Notes: generated by a model from the letters alone, not told the origin. Shown: positions 8,368 through 17,851, numbered from the stretch's first letter. The stretch: DNA of 64,000 nucleotides from Bacteriovorax sp. Seq25_V (GCF_000447795.1 NZ_AUNI01000020.1:186001-250000), one strand, 5' to 3'. A program made the numbers and translations.

Positions 8368-9384
8368 ATGAATTTTTCAAGTCGTATTACTGGTGTTGGT
8401 TCTTTTGTACCAAAAAATATTTTCACAAATCATGATCTCGAAAAAATGATGGATACTTCTGATGAATGGATTCAGCAGAGAACTGGAATTGTTGAAAGAC
8501 GTTGGGTAGATCAGGGGACATCTACTTCCGATCTTGCTGTTGAAGCAAGTATTGAGGCAATTAAGAATGCAGGTATCGATAAGTCAGAAATTGATATGAT
8601 TGTATTTGCTACACTATCTCCAGACCATGACTTTCCAGGAAGTGGATGTTTCTTACAAGCAAAACTTGGTATTCCTGAAATTCCTGCGATTGATATAAGA
8701 CAGCAGTGTACGGGCTTTATCTATGCGATGAGTATTGCTGATAAATTCATTAAGAGTGGATCACATAAAAATATTCTTGTCGTAGGAGCCGAGGTTCATT
8801 CTAAAGGTTTAGATAGAACACCTGAGGGAAGAAATGTTGGAGTTCTTTTTGGAGATGGTGCAGGTGCAGTGGTAATGAGCCAGTGTAGTGTTTCTGACTC
8901 TTCTAAAGATTCTCACTTTATCAATGCACACCTTCATTGTGACGGATCATATGCTAAAGAGTTGTGGTTACCAGCTCCTGGTACTGGATTTGATGAGCCT
9001 GATAGAATGAATCAAAAGATGTTAGATGAAAAGTTACATTATCCGTATATGAATGGGAAAACAGTTTTCGTTCATGCTGTTAAGAGAATGTCTGAGTCTC
9101 TTAGTCGCCTATGTGCAGAGCAAGGTGTGACTATTGATGATATTGATCTTTTCTTATTTCACCAAGCAAACTTAAGAATTAATTCTAAGATTGCAGAAAT
9201 GATGAATATTCCAGAAGAAAAAGTATTTAATACTATTCAAAAGTACGGGAATACAACTGCTGCAACCATTCCTCTAGGAATGAATGATGCAATCAAGGAA
9301 GGTAAATTAAAGCCTGGGATGCTTGTTGCTTCTGCTGCTTTTGGTTCTGGGTTTACTTGGGCTTCTGCTCTTTATAGATTCTAA
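8368..9384 (+). CDS. fabH: Beta-ketoacyl-ACP synthase III
   Basis: Condenses acetyl-CoA (or a related acyl-CoA) with malonyl-ACP to start fatty-acid synthesis. The protein has 338 residues. The catalytic triad is visible: C114 in IRQQCTGFIYAM, H265 in FHQANLRI and N295 in YGNTTAATIPLG. TSDEWIQQRTGI near residue 30-41 and FGDGAGAVV are further family motifs. AAGGTGA lies upstream of the ATG. It is not in a fab gene cluster here and stands as a single gene, so it may be one of several FabH-like proteins with its own primer preference. Confidence 0.95.
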   Translation: MNFSSRITGVGSFVPKNIFTNHDLEKMMDTSDEWIQQRTGIVERRWVDQGTSTSDLAVEASIEAIKNAGIDKSEIDMIVFATLSPDHDFPGSGCFLQAKLGIPEIPAIDIRQQCTGFIYAMSIADKFIKSGSHKNILVVGAEVHSKGLDRTPEGRNVGVLFGDGAGAVVMSQCSVSDSSKDSHFINAHLHCDGSYAKELWLPAPGTGFDEPDRMNQKMLDEKLHYPYMNGKTVFVHAVKRMSESLSRLCAEQGVTIDDIDLFLFHQANLRINSKIAEMMNIPEEKVFNTIQKYGNTTAATIPLGMNDAIKEGKLKPGMLVASAAFGSGFTWASALYRF

Positions 9385-9434
9385 TATTTTATATTCACAA
9401 ACCGATTAGTATGGCGATTTAAAAAGGAATTGCC

Positions 9435-11087
9435 ATGCTAAAGTTTATATCTTTATTTTTAATTTTATCACTTCTTAGTTGCTCAACAAATTTCAATTCT
9501 CGTTATATTGCCTCTATTGATTCTCAATCAATTTCATCTGTTACAGTTGTCGATGACTTCCAAGGTGAGTTTGGTGGAGAGGATAATTTTAAACAGCTAC
9601 AAAATCTTGTTGATGATTACAATGTTAAATATGGCAGTGGTGATTTTAATGGATATAATCTCCAGCACGTAAGAGTTGAACTTGTAGATATAACAGAGAA
9701 GCGTCTCATCTCTGATTCGCAAGTCTTGGCCATTGATGCAGAAGTAGACGAGGATAGTTTTCACCGAATTAAAATCTATTACGATTCAAAAGTTAAGAAG
9801 AATCTTTCAAACCTTTCACTTGAGAGTGTACAAAATTTTTTAGAACTAATAAATAATTCTAAAGAAATGCCAAATGTCCTCAGTTTCTTTGAAATATCTT
9901 TAAATGCCAAACTAGGGGACCTGGGCTCAAAGAAAATCATTAAGCAACTTTACTTAGATAGTTTAAGTCAAATTGCTGAAGAGATTGATGGAGAGGTTAT
10001 TCAGGCTTATATTTCTCGTGTTGAAGCAGAGATTGAAGAGCTAACAAAAGATATAAAATCAGAAGCGAAGAGTAGAAAAACTTTAGAAGCACAAAGAAAG
10101 GCGTCTATTGCTGCATTAGATAAGGCAAATGAAGATGGGCAACTTAGAACATTAATTCAAAAAGGTGATCGTCATGGTGCCGCTGATCTTATTGAAAAGT
10201 ATATTCCTCGAGAGCAAATGACTCCGATGGAAAATCGCTTTTGGGATCACTTACTATATAAGATGAGAAATCCGGCACCAATTGAGAATAGAGTTATCAT
10301 GTATCGAGGTACTGACGGAGATCCTCTTTATCCTGCAATAAAGGCGGGGACAGCACTTTCAAAAGAAGAGGCAATTGAAAAGTCTGAGCTTGTTGCCATG
10401 TCAACAATGATGACTAAGAATCAGGGTTCTTGGAATAGAAGACTACGCTCGCTTCAGGCCATCTATGGGAAGGATTTTTCAAAAAATCCAGATGGGGAGT
10501 CTTCAAAAGTGGGTGGTGCGAGAATTACTACTTGGATGAAAAATCACTCAATTGATCCCGTAGGGAGTCCATTTTTGTCATTTACATCGAGTTTTGAAAC
10601 TGCTCATGCTGCAGGTGAGACGTCGATGGGGGCATTTCTTGTTGATCCAGAAGTATTGCTTTTTAATCAAATGTCTAAGTTTGGAAGTGAGATGGAATAT
10701 TTGAAAACACTTATTACATTTCCTGATGAGATGGTTGCTTATTATGATGAGAGTGTTCATGGAGTAATGGATATTAATTCAATTTCTTCTATGTTTGAGG
10801 AAAAAATCAAAGCTAAATTAGAAATACAATTTGGAGAGAACTCTTCTAATGTATACGATAAGATTGTGTCTCGTTCAAAAGACTTTGCTGACTTTTACAA
10901 GTCAAATCTCGTTCCAGAAGTGTCGCCAGTTGTTGTTGAATATAAAGTAAAGGAAGGATTTTTTAAAAGATTTTTTAGAAAGCTTTTAAAGAAGCCGGCT
11001 CCAGTTGAAGAAGTTATTGAGGGGACTCAAGAAAAAATTGATACAAAAAATAATTGCCTCTATATTATCAAATCTTTCTCAAAATAA
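9435..11087 (+). CDS. Large lipoprotein with ADP-ribosyltransferase-like motifs
   Basis: A 550-residue lipoprotein: signal MLKFISLFLILSLLSCS, lipid-modified C16. Residues about 195-250 are charged and helical, likely coiled coil (EAEIEELTKDIKSEAKS). From about residue 285 an R-S-E series resembles that of arginine-type mono-ADP-ribosyltransferases: MYRGTDG (R291), SFTSSFETA (S385) and SEMEYL (E419, E421) followed by LITFP. Spacing and order are right for this fold, but I know of no named family. The C-terminal end is basic (KRFFRKLLKKPAP). If the call is right, it is a surface or periplasmic enzyme or toxin. SD: AAGGAA before the ATG. A bidirectional terminator follows. Confidence 0.6.
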   Translation: MLKFISLFLILSLLSCSTNFNSRYIASIDSQSISSVTVVDDFQGEFGGEDNFKQLQNLVDDYNVKYGSGDFNGYNLQHVRVELVDITEKRLISDSQVLAIDAEVDEDSFHRIKIYYDSKVKKNLSNLSLESVQNFLELINNSKEMPNVLSFFEISLNAKLGDLGSKKIIKQLYLDSLSQIAEEIDGEVIQAYISRVEAEIEELTKDIKSEAKSRKTLEAQRKASIAALDKANEDGQLRTLIQKGDRHGAADLIEKYIPREQMTPMENRFWDHLLYKMRNPAPIENRVIMYRGTDGDPLYPAIKAGTALSKEEAIEKSELVAMSTMMTKNQGSWNRRLRSLQAIYGKDFSKNPDGESSKVGGARITTWMKNHSIDPVGSPFLSFTSSFETAHAAGETSMGAFLVDPEVLLFNQMSKFGSEMEYLKTLITFPDEMVAYYDESVHGVMDINSISSMFEEKIKAKLEIQFGENSSNVYDKIVSRSKDFADFYKSNLVPEVSPVVVEYKVKEGFFKRFFRKLLKKPAPVEEVIEGTQEKIDTKNNCLYIIKSFSK

Positions 11088-11112
11088 AAAAGCACCTTTC
11101 GGTGCTTTTTTA
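11088..11112. terminator. Bidirectional rho-independent terminator
   Basis: AAAAAAGCACC, loop TTTC, GGTGCTTTTTT. The hairpin is flanked by A and T tracts, so it can stop transcripts from both the lipoprotein gene on the left and the convergent gene on the right. Confidence 0.85.
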
Positions 11113-11114
11113 TT

Positions 11115-11663
11115 TTATAAGCAGTCGTTTTGATCTCTAAAGTATCTGCTACAAATGTTACTTCCTGCTTCACAATCAGATGCAAGGCTTGAAGTATAAC
11201 TTCTATAAGAACAAGTTCTTGGTTGTTGAGCATTAACTACAACATTGAATGCACCAGACATGACCTCAGATTTCTTCTTAGTTAGCTTGTATTCAATTTC
11301 ATTTTCCCCAACCTGGAGCATTGGTCTCTGAGTTAAAGTCCAGATCCAAAGATTGAAGTTAGATTTACTAGATGTTCCTTTGAAAGAAGAAGACTTAGAC
11401 TTTTTCTTTCCTCTACTATCAACATAAGTAAGAGTTACTTTATCTGCATCAACTACTTCATCAGTTACAAACTTTGACCCCATGCTTGGTGTGAGGTAAG
11501 AATCTGTACATCTAAAATTTGCATGTTTTGTCCCTTCAGCTGTAAAACAAGTAACAGAAACATTTCCAGAAACATAGTGAGCTTGGAATTCATCTCCTTT
11601 CTCAAGGCCAGCACTGAAAACAGATGCACTTAATAGAGTAGATAGCAATAGTACTTTCAACAT
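11115..11663 (-). CDS. Hypothetical secreted protein, 182 aa
   Basis: Not recognised. The N-terminus MLKVLLLSTLLSASVFS is a Sec signal peptide, with cleavage likely before AGLEKG. The mature protein is about 165 residues and rich in Ser, Thr and Lys (SRGKKKSKSSSFKGTSSKS). It has six cysteines in the mature part: a pair around VTCFTAEGTKHANFRC and four in the C-terminal tail (RTCSYR, ASDCEAGSNICSRYF, NDCL), so it is probably disulfide-bonded and exported. AAGGAG precedes the start. It is a single gene ended by the shared terminator. Confidence 0.7.
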   Translation of the reverse strand: MLKVLLLSTLLSASVFSAGLEKGDEFQAHYVSGNVSVTCFTAEGTKHANFRCTDSYLTPSMGSKFVTDEVVDADKVTLTYVDSRGKKKSKSSSFKGTSSKSNFNLWIWTLTQRPMLQVGENEIEYKLTKKKSEVMSGAFNVVVNAQQPRTCSYRSYTSSLASDCEAGSNICSRYFRDQNDCL

Positions 11664-11758
11664 TTGAAACTCCTTATCTTTTAAATAATTTATAACTTAT
11701 GATAAGGCCTATCTCTGGTAACAACAATAGATGTAAGATGAAATGAGAAAGTGAGCTA

Positions 11759-12367
11759 CTAAAGCTCACTTATTCTAACTTGACTGTATTTGTACATTAT
11801 TTGACGCCAGTTTAAAATATTCTTATGCGTTAGATGAGACGCTAGTGTTGGGTCACTTGGAAGGATGTCATATACAAGAGACTCCATTGTAAACTGAATC
11901 GTTTGCATTCCAAGGTACAGTTCTGTAAAAAAGTCGATATCACCTTTTTGGTAGTGAGAAATAAGACTTGCTACATCAGTGTGGTTTTCACAGCTCGCAC
12001 AACCATCACACATTCCGTAGTTTTCAATGAAGTTAAAGTGATCTTGTGCCTGAGAAGCAATTATTCTTTCCCTTTCCTCGGTTTGCTCGCTGAACTTTTC
12101 AATTAGTTTTAAAGCGAATAGAGGATTTTGATTAATTCCAATTAATAGTTGCTCATAAAATGTTGCATATAGTGAGGTGAACATTGAGTCTTCAATTAAA
12201 AAATTAAAAAAGTCATGTGAACTTCCTGCATCCTGTTTAATCGCATCGTAAGAGGCAAGAGCAAGATTAAATGGAGATGCCTCGCTACTTTCAAGATCAT
12301 AAAAGATTTTCGCAAGAGGGTTTACAACTTTCTCTGGGTCATTCTTTTTGAAAATTTTATTCATCAT
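11759..12367 (-). CDS. Hypothetical protein with CxxCxxC motif, 202 aa
   Basis: Not recognised. The open frame extends further upstream to 12556, but that part overlaps the aldo/keto reductase gene. I choose the ATG at 12367 because AAGGAAG lies six bases before it. The protein is mostly helical and soluble, with no signal peptide. GMCDGCASCENHTD around residue 125 gives CxxCxxC plus His, which could bind zinc or an iron-sulfur cluster. It may be cotranscribed with tas, about 100 bp upstream, though a hairpin lies between them. Confidence 0.65.
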   Translation of the reverse strand: MMNKIFKKNDPEKVVNPLAKIFYDLESSEASPFNLALASYDAIKQDAGSSHDFFNFLIEDSMFTSLYATFYEQLLIGINQNPLFALKLIEKFSEQTEERERIIASQAQDHFNFIENYGMCDGCASCENHTDVASLISHYQKGDIDFFTELYLGMQTIQFTMESLVYDILPSDPTLASHLTHKNILNWRQIMYKYSQVRISEL

Positions 12368-12459
12368 AAGAGCTTCCTTAGTGGAGAGATAAAATACTCT
12401 ACATTCTATTTTAGCAAAGACTTCTAAGTAGTGATAATTTTGGGAAGAGGCAAAATATG

Positions 12460-12482
12460 CCATGCCCTGGTTATGGGCATGG
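12460..12482 (-). terminator. Hairpin at the end of tas
   Basis: CCATGCCC and GGGCATGG form an 8-bp stem with a 7-base loop. The stem overlaps the tas stop codon and is followed on the minus strand by a weak T-rich stretch (ATATTTT). It would be a weak or partial terminator between tas and the downstream gene. Confidence 0.45.
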
Positions 12483-13511
12483 ATTAGGCATGATTGAATG
12501 AATTGCTTCAATATCTGAGATAACTTCATCAGATAGTTCAATATTAATTGAATCAATATTGCTCTCTAACTGATCCATTTTTGTTGCCCCGATAATATTT
12601 GAAGTTACAAAATCTCGCGAGTTTACATAGGCCAGTGCCATTTGCGCTGGATCGAGCCCATGCTTACGGGCAAGGTTAACATATAGCTCAGTTGCTTGAG
12701 TTGCAATTTCTCCATTATATCGTGAGAAGCGAGTCCATTTTGTTAATCTTGCACCTTCTGGTCTTTGTCCTCCAAGATACTTCCCGGATAGGACTCCAAA
12801 TCCAAGTGGAGAGTATGCTAGCAGTCCAGCATTCTCTCTGATTGAGATTTCAGACATCCCAACTTCATAAGAGCGATTAAGAAGACTGTAAGGATTTTGA
12901 ACACTCATTACTCTTGGGAGGTTAAGATGTTTACTATGTTCTAGAAACTTCATTAAACCCCACGGAGTTTCATTTGAAACACCAATATGACGTATTTTTC
13001 CTGCCTTTATAAGCACCTGAAGAGCATGAAGAGTTTCTTCGATCTCAATAGCTTCCTCGTCATAGTTATGCTGATAACCACGTACTCCAAAGTAGTTTGT
13101 TGTTCTATCTGGCCAGTGAAGTTGGTATAGGTCGATATAGTCAGTTTTCAAACGAGATAAACTTGCATCGCATGCAGAGACAATATTCTTCTCGTTCAGA
13201 CGATGAACTCCATCTCTTATATATGGCATTGAGTTATTTGGCCCTGCGACTTTTGAAGCAAGAACGATTTTATCTCTGTTCTTGTGCAAACCTTCCCAGT
13301 TTCCAATAATAGTTTCAGTTGCGCTATATGTTTCTGCCATTGGCGGTACAGGATACATTTCAGCAGTGTCTATAAAGTTCACGCCTTGTGATAAGGCATA
13401 GTCAAGTTGTTCATGTGCTTCTGCTTGAGTGTTTTGTTCTCCCCAAGTCATCGTTCCAAGGCAAATGACTGATACATCAATATTTGTATTACCAAGTTTT
13501 CTGTATAACAT
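12471..13511 (-). CDS. tas: NADP(H)-dependent aldo/keto reductase, Tas type
   Basis: 346 residues, the same length as E. coli Tas, with which I recognise long stretches of similarity (SVICLGTMTWGEQNTQAEAH, DTAEMYPVP, SVQNPYSLLNRSYEVGMSE). The fold is a TIM barrel using NADPH; catalytic Asp and Tyr lie in NFIDTAEMYP, Lys in LASKVAG and His in YQLHWPD. Physiological substrate is unknown. GGAG lies upstream of the ATG, and the gene starts 12 bp after the VC0807-like gene, so the two are an operon. Confidence 0.92.
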   Translation of the reverse strand: MLYRKLGNTNIDVSVICLGTMTWGEQNTQAEAHEQLDYALSQGVNFIDTAEMYPVPPMAETYSATETIIGNWEGLHKNRDKIVLASKVAGPNNSMPYIRDGVHRLNEKNIVSACDASLSRLKTDYIDLYQLHWPDRTTNYFGVRGYQHNYDEEAIEIEETLHALQVLIKAGKIRHIGVSNETPWGLMKFLEHSKHLNLPRVMSVQNPYSLLNRSYEVGMSEISIRENAGLLAYSPLGFGVLSGKYLGGQRPEGARLTKWTRFSRYNGEIATQATELYVNLARKHGLDPAQMALAYVNSRDFVTSNIIGATKMDQLESNIDSINIELSDEVISDIEAIHSIMPNPCP

Positions 13512-13523
13512 TTAAAACTCCAA

Positions 13524-14213
13524 TTACTGATTTAGAAACTCTTCAATTTCTAAAGTTGTGTGTTTCTTTATACTGTTAATTAACCCGTAGATAATGAAGC
13601 CAAGAAAGATTAGGGTTGGAACAGAGATCACTGGAAAGCTTAGTGCTGTCATTTTTCCAAGGCTTTCATTGAACTCGACAGAACCAGGCTCGCCTTGGAG
13701 AATCATTACGGCCAAGACATAATTAAGCACTGCAGATAGAAAAAATGTACAACTCAGCCAAATACCGGCAGACGCTATCTTTTTCTCAAAAAGATTTTCA
13801 TGACCAGAATTTTTGAATTCTTCATCAATTTTTTCAAGATTAAAAATCTGTGCGAGTATTGTTCTGACTAAAGGATACTTTGTTCGTTGAGAAATAAGAA
13901 CCGCAATACCAATAATAAGAGGAATAGAAGTCTCCTTAACAACCATCCAGGTTTTATTTAATTTGAAAAGTCCAATACCACCTGTTAATAAAACACTGAT
14001 AAGTCCTAAAGCTGAGATGAAGTTAAACTTTTTCTTCGTAAAGAAGTCATATGCTCCATAGATGATTGGGAACGAGAGGGCGAGAACCAGCGAATAAACT
14101 TGTCCAAGATGCTCTTCAGAGCTAAATTTGGTCAAGATAACACTTGGGATAACAACGTTGATAATAAGATTTAAAAATCCACTGTCTTTCTTTTTATTTT
14201 CTGTATTTTCCAT
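13524..14213 (-). CDS. VC0807-family integral membrane protein
   Basis: Inner-membrane protein of 229 residues with about six hydrophobic segments (for example LIINVVIPSVILTKF, LVLALSFPIIYGAYDFF and a C-terminal ISVPTLIFLGFIIYGLINSI). The pattern of an early Pro-Ser helix, FPIIYGAYDFFTKKKFNF and LIIGIAVLISQRTKYPLV fits the VC0807 / intracellular-septation-A-like family, whose function is unknown. It precedes tas in the same operon; nothing in the sequence links the two functions. Confidence 0.7.
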   Translation of the reverse strand: MENTENKKKDSGFLNLIINVVIPSVILTKFSSEEHLGQVYSLVLALSFPIIYGAYDFFTKKKFNFISALGLISVLLTGGIGLFKLNKTWMVVKETSIPLIIGIAVLISQRTKYPLVRTILAQIFNLEKIDEEFKNSGHENLFEKKIASAGIWLSCTFFLSAVLNYVLAVMILQGEPGSVEFNESLGKMTALSFPVISVPTLIFLGFIIYGLINSIKKHTTLEIEEFLNQ

Positions 14214-14378
14214 GCAGCTAGTGTAGATTTCTATTCACTATAATTAAAGAGTAAAATGTCCGCGCGTTCTGCTCGGTTATTGTTTCAAATTCTTACACCT
14301 GTTTTTTTATATTTACGATCCATATCAACTACGTAATTCTAAAAACTATTAAAAATATATCAATCAAGGATGATGATT

Positions 14379-15656
14379 ATGAAAAGAATTTTTGTTGCTG
14401 CCGCTCTGGTATTCGCGACTCCTGTGCTTGCTCAGAACTTTAATGGTTACATTGTTAAATTAAAAAATAACGCAGAAAGTTTTTCTCTTCCAAAGTCAAT
14501 GAGTGCAGTAGAGACACTTAGTACAAGTTTTGGTACTTATGCTGTTGTTCAACCTGCTGAAGGTCTTGAACAAGAATCTGTAGAAATGCTTAAGAATGAT
14601 TCAAATATCGAATACGTTGAAAAAAACTGGATTGTCACACTTGATAATGAAGTAACTTCTGAAGTTATGACATCAACAGATTCAATGTATTCTAAGCAGT
14701 GGGGTTTAAAGAACACAGGAACAAATAGCGGTGGTTGGTTCTCTTCTGGTAAGGCCGGGGAAGATGTTAACGCTGAAAGAGCTTGGGAAATTCAAAAAGG
14801 TAATAAAGATATCGTTGTAGCAGTTATCGATACTGGTATCGATTATAGACATCCGGATCTTCAGGCAAACCTATGGGTGAATGAAGCTGAGAAGAATGGG
14901 GAGCCGGGAGTTGATGATGATGGGAACGGATTTGTTGACGATGTTTATGGATACGACTTTGCTAATAATGACGCAGACCCAATCGATGGTCATTCACATG
15001 GTACTCACTGTGCTGGTGTTATTGGCGCTGCTCATAATGGCCAAGGTGTAATGGGTGTGATGAGTAAAGTTAAGCTAATGGGGATCAAGTTTCTTTCTGA
15101 TAGTGGAAGTGGAGAAACTATTGGCGCAATCAAGTCTATTGAATACGCAATTAAAAATGGTGCAAATATTATGTCTAATTCTTGGGGTGGAGGAGAAAGA
15201 TCTGAAGCACTTAAAGAAGCAATTGTTGCGGCGAAAGACGCTGGAATCCTTTTTGTAGCTGCTGCTGGAAATGAGTCAAATAATAATGATTCAAGACCAA
15301 CTTACCCAGCCAGCTATGATGTAGAAAACGTTATTACTGTTGGTGCAATGGATGGTAAAGGGAATAAGGCAAGTTTTTCTAACTATGGAAAAGAGTCTGT
15401 TCACGTTTTCGCTCCAGGTGTAAATATTCTTTCAACTGTTAAGAATGGTGGATACCAAAAAATGTCAGGAACTTCGATGGCAACTCCAATGGTTTCAGGT
15501 GTACTTGGTCTTCTACTTTCTCAAGAAGAGGGAATTAATTTTTCTGATGCTAAGACTAGATTAATGGAATCTACTGTTAGAAACTCATCACTTTCTAAAT
15601 TCTCTATCGACGGTAGAGTTGATGCATTTAGAATGCTTAGAGGTGAGAGAAACTAA
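14379..15656 (+). CDS. Secreted subtilisin-like serine protease (S8)
   Basis: I place the start at 14379 rather than the earlier in-frame ATGs at 14370 and 14373, because AAGGA at 14366-14370 is then eight bases away. Signal MKRIFVAAALVFATPVLA is followed by an inhibitor I9-type propeptide (YIVKLKN...IEYVEKNW, to about residue 90). The catalytic triad is D151 (VIDTGIDYRHPDL), H207 (HSHGTHCAGVIG) and S366 (SGTSMATPMVSG), with the oxyanion Asn in MSNSWGGG. VDDDGNGFVDDVYG is a typical calcium-site loop. There is no C-terminal extra domain. The protease would act outside the cell after self-cleavage, fitting a predatory or proteolytic lifestyle. Confidence 0.94.
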   Translation: MKRIFVAAALVFATPVLAQNFNGYIVKLKNNAESFSLPKSMSAVETLSTSFGTYAVVQPAEGLEQESVEMLKNDSNIEYVEKNWIVTLDNEVTSEVMTSTDSMYSKQWGLKNTGTNSGGWFSSGKAGEDVNAERAWEIQKGNKDIVVAVIDTGIDYRHPDLQANLWVNEAEKNGEPGVDDDGNGFVDDVYGYDFANNDADPIDGHSHGTHCAGVIGAAHNGQGVMGVMSKVKLMGIKFLSDSGSGETIGAIKSIEYAIKNGANIMSNSWGGGERSEALKEAIVAAKDAGILFVAAAGNESNNNDSRPTYPASYDVENVITVGAMDGKGNKASFSNYGKESVHVFAPGVNILSTVKNGGYQKMSGTSMATPMVSGVLGLLLSQEEGINFSDAKTRLMESTVRNSSLSKFSIDGRVDAFRMLRGERN

Positions 15657-15684
15657 TTTTAAGATAATTCAAGTGTGTGAATGG

Positions 15685-15716
15685 AAAAAGGACTCAGTAA
15701 TGAGTCCTTTTTTTAT
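15685..15716 (+). terminator. Rho-independent terminator after the subtilase
   Basis: AAAAAGGACTCA, loop GTAA, TGAGTCCTTTTTTT: a 12-bp stem with flanking A and T tracts. Confidence 0.88.
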
Positions 15717-15752
15717 TTCTTAATAAGCAGTTTAAAACTGATTCTTTTCTAG

Positions 15753-16136
15753 CTATTGCTCTTTGCAGCTCCAGTCAAATGAGTGAATATCATATTCTGG
15801 AATTCTAGCAAAGGCCCAGAATTTATCTTCATTCTCTCTAACTTTATCGATTTTTACTCTGAAATTCCCCGTCGTAAACTCAAGAATTCTTCCATCATAC
15901 TTTGAAATAAGATTAACTTTCTTAGAGTAGGTTTTATCAATACCGTTTTGATAAGCTTGAACTTCTACTTCATATGTCTCTTTACTCCCTAGAGTTTTCT
16001 TGTAAATGAATAAACGATCAACTGGAGAGCTTGTTTTCTTATGTGGGCATTCAAATAGTAACTCTTTTTTTGCGAGTGGTGCTGCATATGTATTTAAAGT
16101 AGAGATAGTAGATAAAAGTAGAAGAGAGAGCTTCAT
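15753..16136 (-). CDS. Hypothetical secreted protein, 127 aa
   Basis: Not recognised. The open frame reaches 16160, but I choose the ATG at 16136: AAGGA sits seven bases upstream, and the protein then begins with a clean signal peptide (MKLSLLLLSTISTLNTYA, cleavage before APLAKK). The mature part is about 109 residues, mostly beta by pattern, with two cysteines (LFECPHKK and FDWSCKEQ) near either end that could form one disulfide. It lies just beyond the subtilase terminator on the other strand. Confidence 0.65.
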   Translation of the reverse strand: MKLSLLLLSTISTLNTYAAPLAKKELLFECPHKKTSSPVDRLFIYKKTLGSKETYEVEVQAYQNGIDKTYSKKVNLISKYDGRILEFTTGNFRVKIDKVRENEDKFWAFARIPEYDIHSFDWSCKEQ

Positions 16137-16201
16137 TAACAATCCTTGTTTTTGATTCAATGAAGCTCATTTTAAATGTATTTTCTATTTTAGTCTAGAG
16201 A

Positions 16202-17635
16202 CTAAAAGATTCTTTGCTTTAAAATCTTTGAAAAATTCGAGCGAATATTCTCATCACTCAATTCTTTATTTTCTCTTTCAAGTGGACGAGTTGCCCAGCG
16301 GCAATAATTCTCTGCTTGGTCATGTGTTGTGTAATTTGATCCTGATTCAAAAAGATTACTCTTGTATTCAAAGGCCAGGTTTGGATAATCCTTGCAGTAT
16401 GATGGTTTTTTGAAAATCTCTGTAACGAATGTTGAAATAAGATTATCTATGATATCTTGGTACTCTTTAACTTCTTTCGAGTGTGACATATCAGCAACAA
16501 GATCAAAGTCGAGTGGGATACTTTGAGTTCTTGATGCATTTAATAAGATACACTTATCAATTGCCAGCTTATCTCCAGTTGGAATACTGTCAACGAATGT
16601 GTCCATACATGCCAATGTGACTTGTTTAGGATCAGCTCCTTTTAGTATATCCTTAAGGCTTGTTGACGATCTTGTCATACAGTTTGAAGTTTTATACTCA
16701 ATTGATTTGAAAACTTCGTCTTTAAGAAATCTATATTTTTCAGGTGCGTTTTGTTCAAGAAATTTTGGATTAACAATATATGCAGAAAATGATTCTGCAA
16801 AGTCTTCTGCTGGTGATGATGTTGAATAATTACTAACAAAGTTCTTGGAGTCATCGAGAATTTTCAAATCTCTCGGGTCTGTTGTTTCACTTTGCCATGA
16901 AGATAAGCTTACCCAGTAGTGTGTATAGTCATGTTCATCGATTGCGGTCATGTCGGAGATATTATGACCAATTTCGTGAAGAATCGTCGTTATCTTCTCG
17001 TTTCGAGGTATGTCACTAAATAGGTTATAAAAGCGAAGAGCACTGTCCGCAATTACGTTGCCATCGTACTTTGCGATTTTCTTAAAGTGTGTACCAAACT
17101 TATAGTGTTTGAAAACTGTACTTGGAAGCATATGAAGAGCTGCTCTGATTGATTCAAGTTCTTCTTTGTTAAAGAAGTTCCTATTTTCATAATGATCATC
17201 CTTTCCGTAGAACTTTGTCGCATATGGTGAAAGGTTGAAATTAAATTTATCTAAAAAGTAAAAGTAATAAACGCCAAGTCCTTTACCAAAAATCTTATCT
17301 GCAATACATACTTCATGCTTACAAGTTTCAATTCCAGGGTAGCCCTTAATGATATCGATATTAGAGTAAAAAGACTCTTTATAAGTGTCTGAATAAAAGA
17401 AGCGATTAAGTAGTTGAACAAGCCCCGTGCGAGGTGCTTGAATTTTTATACCTTTCCATTCGATAGGTTCATATGTTCTTTTGTGTTTTGAAGTTAAATA
17501 AGTTTGGAGATCTTCATTCTTTGGAAGGCACTGAGCTGCCTTAGAATTTGTTAAATCTGGTTGGTCATAAGATTCTAGTGCCCAAGAAGATGTAAGTTGT
17601 AGAAAAATAAGACAGATAAATCTAAGCTTTTTCAT
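16202..17635 (-). CDS. Secreted zinc metalloprotease-like protein (HExxH, lethal-factor-like zincin)
   Basis: 477 residues with signal peptide MKKLRFICLIFLQLTSSWA. The zincin motif is TTILHEIGHNISDM at about residues 218-231, and 50 residues on SPAEDFAESFSAYIVNP gives the Glu-containing third-ligand helix. This spacing and the DFAE/SFSAY pattern resemble the ATLF-like (anthrax lethal factor C-terminal) proteins, though I would not assert that family. The C-terminal 180 residues contain several cysteines (SNCMTRS, LACMD, DKCILL, SYCKDYP, NYCRWA) typical of an exported disulfide-bonded domain. Substrate unknown. Confidence 0.75.
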   Translation of the reverse strand: MKKLRFICLIFLQLTSSWALESYDQPDLTNSKAAQCLPKNEDLQTYLTSKHKRTYEPIEWKGIKIQAPRTGLVQLLNRFFYSDTYKESFYSNIDIIKGYPGIETCKHEVCIADKIFGKGLGVYYFYFLDKFNFNLSPYATKFYGKDDHYENRNFFNKEELESIRAALHMLPSTVFKHYKFGTHFKKIAKYDGNVIADSALRFYNLFSDIPRNEKITTILHEIGHNISDMTAIDEHDYTHYWVSLSSWQSETTDPRDLKILDDSKNFVSNYSTSSPAEDFAESFSAYIVNPKFLEQNAPEKYRFLKDEVFKSIEYKTSNCMTRSSTSLKDILKGADPKQVTLACMDTFVDSIPTGDKLAIDKCILLNASRTQSIPLDFDLVADMSHSKEVKEYQDIIDNLISTFVTEIFKKPSYCKDYPNLAFEYKSNLFESGSNYTTHDQAENYCRWATRPLERENKELSDENIRSNFSKILKQRIF

Positions 17636-17851
17636 GAAAACCCTTGTTTTTATAATGTGTGTAGCTTTTATTAAGCATATTCCATGCCAGTTTTACTGAC
17701 ATAAATGTATCCTTTGCGTCAGTGTAATCAATTTAAATTTAGAGAATCTCCAAGTATAAGTGTCAATAGTTTGTACAGCTCTATAAGTTTTCCATGAAGA
17801 GGATAATTTTGAGCTAAAGATCGATATATTAAACATAATTAGGAGATTTTT

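Noticed and set aside
12368..12556. N-terminal extension of the CxxCxxC protein
   Set aside because: It would overlap tas by 86 bp and has no ribosome binding site; AAGGAAG supports the ATG at 12367.
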